The notes beneath the pieces were generated by a model. The model worked only from the letters and a program-made list of their open reading frames with translations. It did no database searches and was not told where the DNA came from. The position numbers and the translations under genes were made by a program. Below, in pieces: positions 25,801 through 30,247 of a stretch of 32,372 nt of DNA (the first letter of the stretch is position 1; each line of letters opens with the position of its first letter). Origin of the DNA: Bacteroidales bacterium (GTDB lineage: Bacteria > Bacteroidota > Bacteroidia > Bacteroidales > UBA932); assembly GCA_017443465.1 (NCBI GenBank), contig JAFRXO010000048.1, positions 1 to 32,372 on the forward strand, given 5' to 3'.

Positions 25801-26202
25801 CTGTACTGCGGCGAATTTGGAGGTAGGTGAAGCGACTACTACAACCTCATTGAGCTGCTCGGTGCTTGTGCGCAGTGTGGCGTCGAGATTATAGAGCTCG
25901 CCGAGCTGGAGGGTGACATCGGTGTTGCTTACTGTCTGGTAGCCGAGGCTGGATACCTCTACAGTGTAAGGACCACCGGTACGCATACCCTGGATGGTGT
26001 AACGTCCGTCGAGGTTGGTGATGACACCATACACGGTTCCGGAGGGGGTGTGGGTAGCCACGATGGCTGCACCCGGCACCGGTTCGCCGTTCTCATCGAC
26101 GACCCGTCCGCCCAGAGACGAAGTGGTCACCTGGGCATAAGAGACAATCCCCGCGAAGGCAGCAGCCATCACGAGAAAAATACGCTTGAAAGAATACATC
26201 AT
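22882..26202 (-). CDS. Oar-like TonB-dependent receptor
   Basis: 1106 residues from the first of two adjacent ATGs (26202, 26199). The frame stays open to 26388, but that would run through the promoter and into the metK leader, and MMYSFKRIFLVMAAAFAGIVSYAQ is a good signal peptide. Residues 27-115 are a carboxypeptidase-regulatory-like domain (GGRVVDENGEPVPGAAIVATHTPSG...), followed by EQLNEVVVVAS in the TonB-box region and a plug with NFTVDGANFNNNFGLNDNLPGGGNPISIDAIEEMQVAVSPFD in fragments typical of Oar-type receptors. A long barrel ends in GLRYMFN. Oar relatives move large ligands or proteins across the outer membrane. It heads the upstream unit of the OB-fold/nuclease region and pairs with the lipoprotein directly downstream. 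Confidence 0.9.
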   Translation of the reverse strand: MMYSFKRIFLVMAAAFAGIVSYAQVTTSSLGGRVVDENGEPVPGAAIVATHTPSGTVYGVITNLDGRYTIQGMRTGGPYTVEVSSLGYQTVSNTDVTLQLGELYNLDATLRTSTEQLNEVVVVASPTSKFAAVQKTGATTNISNKEMMVLPSAYRDIQDMAKLSPYAGSGMSLAGSDGRMTNFTVDGANFNNNFGLNDNLPGGGNPISIDAIEEMQVAVSPFDVRQSNFIGGGINAITKSGTNTFKGSAYVYHRNEQMRGDYIDGTAVSGARDKQRNTTYGFTLGGPIIKNKLFFFVNWEQVKEPTVVNRWRGSEDGKMDVQKYISRAKLSDLQKVKDFLYNEYGYDTGSYTDFPAENSNNKFLARIDWNITQKHHLAVRYNITKDASWSPTNGNSMDPQDANRRHNSFNRVSQYGMSYANSTYTTDRDVWSVSVDLNSRLSDRLSNQLLSTYTNSSDMRGSNSSKFPFIDIMNGYTVDKAGNVVQTIEPYISAGYELFTWNNGVHSKTFNIKDDITYFLGAHKITAGASYEHQMTDNAYMREGTGYYRYRSLDDFLAKAAPEIVAVTYGYDGERNPAARVNIDQIGLYLQDEWSATPRLTLTGGLRFDTILFNDKDIMRNNAVYALDFGGRRVDTGKWPTTKLIPSPRIGFTWDVFGDRSLKVRGGTGLFLGRLPQVFFTNMPTNSNMVQYGPAAYATAYKANGTVESRDSELDQFAGNIITDVDALVEKLHSIDPEKWPTTISPEKGTIGGDIAGVDPKFKMPQVWKSSIAVDYNLPVGFPLTVTGEVIYNKAINMATVVDWNIKDNESWARFTGTDDRHMYPEDFRYTGHNAYVLTNTNKGYGIIGNITINARPVEGLNIMAAYTRTVTKEVTDLPGNNATSTFTGVPTVEGTNFGGLHNSAYMYPHKIIASVSYSDRANNHYSLFYQGSQGGGRSYLFDGDMNYDGVKNDLIYIPKDASEINFINQDNADRFWSFLEQDKYLSSHKGEYAQAYSVFAPMRHTLNFKYMHDFKIKIGNTTNTLQLSADLINVLNLFNDSWGVGKTWSPAITALSGKILSVDHVDDTGVPYFKTSVPAGAKTWDYNHSIGQCWYLQVGLRYMFN

Positions 26203-26231
26203 TATTTGAATAGAATTTGAATTCCGAATTG

Positions 26232-26262
26232 CAAAGATAACACATTGATTTGGGATTCTCAA
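26232..26262 (-). promoter_or_regulatory. complete Bacteroidota promoter (TTG -33 and TATCTTTG -7) for the Oar-like receptor
   Basis: On the minus strand TATCTTTG occupies 26239-26232 and TTTTG ends 20 bases upstream (TTG at 26262-26260), matching the TTG-N19-21-TAnnTTTG consensus. The predicted leader is about 23 nt and supports the start at 26202. It overlaps the metK promoter on the other strand. Confidence 0.78.
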
Positions 26263-26280
26263 AACATATTCATATCTTTG
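26250..26280 (+). promoter_or_regulatory. metK: complete Bacteroidota promoter (TTG -33 and TATCTTTG -7) for metK
   Basis: TTG at 26250-26252, a 20-base spacer, and TATCTTTG at 26273-26280. Transcription should start near 26286, just before the riboswitch, giving a leader of about 127 nt. The -33 box interleaves with that of the opposite promoter, so both cannot easily be occupied at once. Confidence 0.8.
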
Positions 26281-26296
26281 CATTCCCAAAACGGAT

Positions 26297-26344
26297 GTGG
26301 ATAGATTTGACCGCTTGCAACCACTTGAAAAAATGCTAAAGAGC
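26297..26344 (+). ncRNA. SAM-II riboswitch aptamer in the metK leader
   Basis: Stem P1 is GTGG (26297-26300) with CCAC (26321-26324). The loop reads GATTTGACCG then TTGCA, and the 3' part reads TTGA, an A-rich bridge, then GCTAAA (26335-26340). These blocks match the SAM-II consensus order GAUUUAACCG...UUGCA...UGAUAAA...GCUAAA. SAM-II riboswitches bind S-adenosylmethionine and repress methionine/SAM genes, and here the element sits between the metK promoter and start codon. The P1 stem is only 4 bp. Recognition is from consensus memory, without a covariance search. Confidence 0.85.
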
Positions 26345-26359
26345 ACGCCGCATGGCGTG
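26344..26359 (+). other. perfect hairpin between the SAM-II aptamer and the metK attenuator
   Basis: CACGCC (26344-26349) pairs with GGCGTG (26354-26359) around a GCAT loop. It lies directly behind the aptamer and may stabilise its 3' end or space it from the terminator. Confidence 0.6.
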
Positions 26360-26374
26360 TAATGAATTGACCAG

Positions 26375-26410
26375 CAAGCTCCGCACATCCGTACGGGGTT
26401 TGTTTTTTTT
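26375..26410 (+). terminator. intrinsic attenuator terminator abutting the metK start codon
   Basis: CAAGCTCCG (26375-26383) pairs with CGGGGTTTG (26394-26402) over 9 bp, including two G-U pairs, around a 10-base loop, followed by eight T (26403-26410). Only three bases separate the T tract from the ATG at 26414. It is the likely off-switch of the SAM-II riboswitch. Loop bases 26384-26392 are complementary to 26291-26299, which includes the 5' strand of aptamer stem P1. Confidence 0.82.
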
Positions 26411-26413
26411 CAT

Positions 26414-27748
26414 ATGGCAACTTATCTGTTTACCTCCGAATCGGTGTCTGAAGGACATCCGGACAAGGTCTGCGACCAGATTTCCGACGCGATACTCGAC
26501 GAGTTCCTCAAAAGGGACCCCGAATCCAAAGTCGCATGCGAGACATTCGCCACTACCGGCACAGTCGTAGTGATGGGCGAAGTCCATTCCGAGGCATATG
26601 TCGACATCCAGTCCACAGTCCGGAAGACTATCGCCAGGATCGGATACAACAATTCTGGATACGGCTTTGAAGCCGAGTCCTGCGGAGTCCTCTCGGCCCT
26701 CCACGAGCAGAGCGGAGACATCCGCCAGGGAGTAGACCGCAAGGACCCCATGCACCAGGGCGCGGGCGACCAGGGAATGATGTTCGGATATGCATGCTCC
26801 GAGACTCCGGAGCATATGCCCCTTCCGCTCTTCCTCTCGCACAAGACCCTCCAGCTTCTCGCCAGCATAAGGCATGACGAGCCCGGGACCATGCCCTACC
26901 TCCGACCGGACGCAAAGACCCAGTACACAATCGAATACGACGCCAAGACCCGCAAACCGCTCCGCGTTCACACCATAGTGCTGTCCACCCAGCACGATGA
27001 ATTCACCGCACCGGTCCTGGGACATATGTCATATGCCGACGCTTGCGCCGAGTACGGTCCTGCGAGGGTAGAAGACGAGATGCGGCTCAAGATCGAAGAA
27101 GACGTGCGGACCATCCTGCTGCCGCGGCTCATCGAGTCCCTTCCCGAGGACACGGCGAAACTCTTCGACGGCGATTTCAGGCTCCTGGTGAATCCAACGG
27201 GCAAATTCGTCATAGGAGGTCCCGCAGGAGACACAGGACTGACAGGACGAAAGATAATAGTCGACACCTACGGTGGAAGGGGTGCCCACGGAGGCGGATG
27301 CTTCTCCGGAAAAGACCCTTCGAAGGTTGACCGCTCAGCGGCATATATGGCCCGTTACATAGCCAAGAACCTCGTCCATGCCGGGGTAGCACGCGAAATG
27401 CTCGTACAGGTAGCATATGCCATCGGTGTCGCGGATCCGGTTTCCATCGCAGTGGATACATATGGCACAGGCATCGTCCCCGACGAAGAAATCGCAGCCG
27501 CAATCCCGCGCCTCTTCGACCTGAGGCCCGCGGCGATCGTATCCCTTTTCGGCCTCAAGAATCCCATCTACTCCCCCACGGCTTCATATGGCCATTTCGG
27601 GCGCAAGCCATACACAGAGGCCGTCGAAATCTGGTACGGTCCGGACGGAAAGGTCCTGGAAAAACCTGAAAGAAAGCTGGTTGAGTTTTTCGGATGGGAA
27701 AAACTGGATGCCGTTGACAGGGTAAAGGCTGAATTCGGGATCAAATAG
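26414..27748 (+). CDS. metK: S-adenosylmethionine synthetase
   Basis: 444 residues, cytoplasmic. It makes SAM from methionine and ATP. Signature stretches are intact: [19 protein letters not shown] (14-32, with the catalytic His and metal-binding Asp), [12 protein letters not shown] (methionine/ATP loop), STQHDE, and [21 protein letters not shown] (P-loop-like region with the phosphate-binding lysine). The length is somewhat above the 385-400 of enterobacteria and normal for Bacteroidota. The start follows the attenuator T tract, without a Shine-Dalgarno sequence. Expression should fall when SAM is abundant, through the SAM-II element in the leader. It ends 6 bases from the convergent smpB stop. 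Confidence 0.97.
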   Translation: MATYLFTSESVSEGHPDKVCDQISDAILDEFLKRDPESKVACETFATTGTVVVMGEVHSEAYVDIQSTVRKTIARIGYNNSGYGFEAESCGVLSALHEQSGDIRQGVDRKDPMHQGAGDQGMMFGYACSETPEHMPLPLFLSHKTLQLLASIRHDEPGTMPYLRPDAKTQYTIEYDAKTRKPLRVHTIVLSTQHDEFTAPVLGHMSYADACAEYGPARVEDEMRLKIEEDVRTILLPRLIESLPEDTAKLFDGDFRLLVNPTGKFVIGGPAGDTGLTGRKIIVDTYGGRGAHGGGCFSGKDPSKVDRSAAYMARYIAKNLVHAGVAREMLVQVAYAIGVADPVSIAVDTYGTGIVPDEEIAAAIPRLFDLRPAAIVSLFGLKNPIYSPTASYGHFGRKPYTEAVEIWYGPDGKVLEKPERKLVEFFGWEKLDAVDRVKAEFGIK

Positions 27749-27754
27749 CGGAGG

Positions 27755-28207
27755 CTAATCGCGCTCCATTTCGCGCCGGATGTCCCTCTCCTTGATAGTC
27801 TGGCGCTTGTCGTACTCCTTCTTGCCTCGTGCAAGGGCGACGACAAGTTTCGCATATCCGTTTTCGGCTATGAACATCCTGACAGCCACTATGGTCAGGC
27901 CCTTTTCCTTGTCGGCCTGTCTGAGGTGGCGGAGTTCCCTCTTGGTCATCAGAAGCTTACGGTCCCTGGCCGGTTCATGCTGCCCCCAGGAGCCCCAGGT
28001 GTAGAGTGCGATGTTCATTCCGCGTACCCAGAGCTGGCCGCGTCCGTCGAAATAGCAGTAGGCGTCGGCAAGGGAGGCTCTTCCGCTGCGGACTGACTTG
28101 ATCTCGGTACCGGCCAGGACGATCCCGGCCGTGTAAGTCTCAAGGAATTCGTAATCGAAAGAGGCCCTCTTGTTCTTGATCTGTATTTCGTTCTTCTTTT
28201 TGGCCAT
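27755..28207 (-). CDS. smpB: SsrA-binding protein SmpB
   Basis: 150 residues from the ATG at 28207; the frame extends upstream to 28270, but the natural start is [21 protein letters not shown]. SmpB binds tmRNA and delivers it to stalled ribosomes for trans-translation. Conserved blocks: [35 protein letters not shown] in segments, the [27 protein letters not shown](L) region and the basic C-terminal tail [21 protein letters not shown] that folds in the mRNA channel. The bacterial consensus HxPxRxRKLLLH appears here as [12 protein letters not shown]. Its promoter implies an almost leaderless mRNA. The tmRNA gene itself is not visible in the window. Confidence 0.96.
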   Translation of the reverse strand: MAKKKNEIQIKNKRASFDYEFLETYTAGIVLAGTEIKSVRSGRASLADAYCYFDGRGQLWVRGMNIALYTWGSWGQHEPARDRKLLMTKRELRHLRQADKEKGLTIVAVRMFIAENGYAKLVVALARGKKEYDKRQTIKERDIRREMERD

Positions 28208-28216
28208 AACAGGGTG

Positions 28217-28224
28217 CAAATATA
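28217..28224 (-). promoter_or_regulatory. smpB: TAnnTTTG -7 promoter element for smpB
   Basis: The minus strand reads TATATTTG. Its last base is only 9 bases from the ATG at 28207, so the predicted leader is about 3-5 nt. Confidence 0.6.
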
Positions 28225-28236
28225 GCCATATTTCAT

Positions 28237-28244
28237 TAATTTTG
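28237..28244 (+). promoter_or_regulatory. miaA: TAnnTTTG -7 promoter element for miaA
   Basis: The plus strand reads TAATTTTG. Transcription would start near 28250, about at an in-frame GTG (28253) and 57 bases before the ATG at 28307. It is back-to-back with the smpB element. Confidence 0.55.
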
Positions 28245-28306
28245 CTGTTGACGTGGTTCACATCAATCATACAGAATTGCTTCCGGACAGGCCTGGAATC
28301 CCGCCC

Positions 28307-29332
28307 ATGGCTCCTATGCCCGAGACTTCACCGGTAGATCCTGCGGCTCTGCTTGACATGGTGCGCAGCGGAGAGACCGACTTGATCTGCATACTCGGTC
28401 CGACCGCCTGCGGCAAGACCCGCTATGCCGTGGAGCTCTGCCGAAAGCTGAATTCGCTGATCGCCGGGGCAGGCATGCTGCCTGAGAGGACATTGGCACC
28501 CGAAAAGGGAGGGGACCCACTTTGTGGGGAGGATCCCCGAAGGCAGCTGTCTGCCCTGGCGGGAGCCGAGATTATCTCCGGAGACTCCAGACAGGTGTAC
28601 CGGGGAATGGACATCGGGACGGGTAAAGACCTCGGCGAATACGGCGAAATCCCTTACCACCTCATTGACATAGCCGACAGCGGAACCCGCTACACGGTCT
28701 ATGACTTCCAGAAAGATTTCGAAGCCGCCTACAAAGACATATGCTCACGTGGCGGGATACCGGTACTCTGCGGTGGGTCAGGTCTTTACGTCCAGGCTGC
28801 AACCTGCGGCTACCGCCTAACGAACGTCCCTCCCGACCCGGAATTCCGGACCGCTATGGAGGCTGAAGACCCTGATGAACTGCGCCGCAGGCTGCTGGAA
28901 ATCAGACCCGGCACCCCCGAGGGCACCCTGCAGTCCACCCGGCGCGTAATACGTGCCCTTGAGATAGCCCGTTACGAAGAACAGAACCCTGTGCGACGAA
29001 GCGACTATCTCCCGAAGAAAACCTTCTACATCGGGATCCTCGCCACACGCGAGGAACGGGTCGAAAGGATAGACCGCCGCCTCGACGAGAGACTCTCCTC
29101 GGGACTCATTGTAGAAGTCAGGGGCCTCCTTGACAGCGGGATAGCTCCCGAGGACCTGATCTACTACGGCCTCGAATACAAATATGTCACACAGTACATC
29201 CTGGGAATCCTGACATATGACCAGATGAGGATCCTGCTGGCGAACGCGATCCACCAGTTTGCGAAAAGGCAGATGACATGGCTGAGAGGGATGGAGAAAG
29301 ACGGGATTGAAATCCACTGGACCAGACCCTGA
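28307..29332 (+). CDS. miaA: tRNA dimethylallyltransferase
   Basis: 341 residues from the ATG at 28307. The start is uncertain: GTG at 28253, ATG at 28316 and ATG at 28358 share the frame, and homologues usually begin about 8 residues before the P-loop. It adds a dimethylallyl group to A37 of tRNAs reading UNN codons. The P-loop GPTACGKT is followed after an extra segment by [21 protein letters not shown] (catalytic Asp and substrate-recognition motif), then [28 protein letters not shown] and [12 protein letters not shown], with [13 protein letters not shown] at the end. Unusually, about 34 residues are inserted between the helix after the P-loop (LCRKLN) and AEIISGDS, coinciding with a palindromic DNA element. 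The frame is intact across it. Converges on trmB, 14 bases between stops. Confidence 0.93.
   Translation: MAPMPETSPVDPAALLDMVRSGETDLICILGPTACGKTRYAVELCRKLNSLIAGAGMLPERTLAPEKGGDPLCGEDPRRQLSALAGAEIISGDSRQVYRGMDIGTGKDLGEYGEIPYHLIDIADSGTRYTVYDFQKDFEAAYKDICSRGGIPVLCGGSGLYVQAATCGYRLTNVPPDPEFRTAMEAEDPDELRRRLLEIRPGTPEGTLQSTRRVIRALEIARYEEQNPVRRSDYLPKKTFYIGILATREERVERIDRRLDERLSSGLIVEVRGLLDSGIAPEDLIYYGLEYKYVTQYILGILTYDQMRILLANAIHQFAKRQMTWLRGMEKDGIEIHWTRP
28462..28561 (+). mobile_element. about 100-bp palindromic element inserted in frame in miaA
   Basis: Arms 28462-28482 and 28542-28561 are inverted copies (18 of 21 positions with one gap). Each arm also contains a local GGCAG...CTGCC hairpin. The centre folds into a third hairpin: GGGGA-CCCAC (28511-28520) with GTGGG (28524-28528) and TCCCC (28534-28538), with a bulge. 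The element encodes the residues beginning [11 protein letters not shown] and ending RRQLSALA, just where MiaA homologues have nothing. No transposase is present; it resembles a MITE or Rickettsia-type RPE. No target-site duplication is obvious. Confidence 0.6.
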
Positions 29333-29346
29333 TGAAGGCAGGGAGA

Positions 29347-30159
29347 CTAGTCTATCGTCCCACCGCGCAGATTGGTAGTCCGCGGAGCTTCGGCAGCGCG
29401 CCAGTAAGCGGCATCGAAAGAAGACGGGTTCACCAGCGGGCCCTCATGCTCCAGGCGGAAGGCCAGATAGGTGATCTTGAATCCCTGCTCCAGGAACATC
29501 TTCTCGTAATGGGTCTTTACCTCGTAAAGGGCGCCTCCGCCCTCTATTCCCGGATTGGCATAAAGATCATCCGTACAGGCGATTACCTCAAGGGAATTGG
29601 CCTCGCAGACAGCTTTGGTATACTCATGGAGGAAACGGCTGTCGGTCTTAAGGCGCACCACACCGCCGCTGCGGAGGAACTTACGGTAACGCTCCAGGAA
29701 CATAGGGGATGTCAGCCGGCTGTTCTCGCTTGACATCTGGGGATCCGGGAATGTGATCCATATGTCCGAAACCTCACCGGGCGCGAAGAAGGCAGTAATG
29801 AATTCTATGCGGGTACGCAGGAAGGCTACATTCGGAAGTTGTTGTTCCTCAGCGTATTTCGCGCCTCTCCAAAGCCGCGCTCCCTTAATGTCGACACCGA
29901 TATAATTATATGACGGGTCCCTGAGCGAAAGGTCGATAGTGTACTCTCCGCGGCCGCATCCGAGTTCAAGCACGATGGGCTGGGGGGCGCCGAACATATG
30001 CTCGTTCCACCTGCCCTTTATGTCGTGGTCCTTCAATGAAAGCGGCAGTCCGCGGCCGCTGACTCCCTCCCTGCGGTCAAGTACCTGGGATGCATCCGGC
30101 TGAAGGAGACACCTGAAGGTCTCATTCTCTGCGAAGCGCTTTAATTTTCCGTGTCCCAT
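29347..30159 (-). CDS. trmB: tRNA (guanine-N7-)-methyltransferase
   Basis: 270 residues, cytoplasmic. It methylates G46 in the variable loop of tRNAs with SAM. The Rossmann SAM motif is VLELGCGRGEYTIDLS (63-78), followed by NYIGVDIKGARLWRGAKYAEEQ, the catalytic-site stretch SDIWITFPDPQ (ITFPDPW in most homologues, so the Trp is Gln here), LRSGGVVRLKTDS and the C-terminal YEVKTHYEKMFLEQG. An N-terminal extension of about 55 residues and a short C-terminal tail fit the longer Bacteroidota form. It is divergent from the pyrophosphatase gene and convergent with miaA, another tRNA modifier. Its methyl donor is made by MetK 2 kb away. Confidence 0.93.
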   Translation of the reverse strand: MGHGKLKRFAENETFRCLLQPDASQVLDRREGVSGRGLPLSLKDHDIKGRWNEHMFGAPQPIVLELGCGRGEYTIDLSLRDPSYNYIGVDIKGARLWRGAKYAEEQQLPNVAFLRTRIEFITAFFAPGEVSDIWITFPDPQMSSENSRLTSPMFLERYRKFLRSGGVVRLKTDSRFLHEYTKAVCEANSLEVIACTDDLYANPGIEGGGALYEVKTHYEKMFLEQGFKITYLAFRLEHEGPLVNPSSFDAAYWRAAEAPRTTNLRGGTID

Positions 30160-30176
30160 ATCTGAATTTTGAGTTG

Positions 30177-30184
30177 CAAAATTA
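30177..30184 (-). promoter_or_regulatory. trmB: TAnnTTTG -7 promoter element for trmB
   Basis: The minus strand reads TAATTTTG, 18 bases upstream of the ATG at 30159; predicted leader about 10-13 nt. Confidence 0.55.
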
Positions 30185-30205
30185 ATAAAAATCGGATTTT
30201 TTATT

Positions 30206-30213
30206 TAAGTTTG
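30206..30213 (+). promoter_or_regulatory. hppA: TAnnTTTG -7 promoter element for hppA
   Basis: The plus strand reads TAAGTTTG, 35 bases upstream of the ATG at 30248; predicted leader about 28 nt. It faces away from the trmB element in an 88-bp divergent region. Confidence 0.58.
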
Positions 30214-30247
30214 TAAGTATAGCTACAACAATTCAATAACTGACACC

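Noticed and set aside
26203-26388. 62-codon extension of the Oar-like receptor frame into the metK leader
   Set aside because: It covers the promoter and the antisense of the SAM-II riboswitch; the double ATG at 26199-26202 directly precedes a signal peptide.
26344-26410. Possibility that the metK leader terminator belongs to an upstream minus- or plus-strand gene
   Set aside because: No plus-strand gene ends upstream, and the T tract lies on the plus strand directly before metK, so it can only be a leader attenuator.
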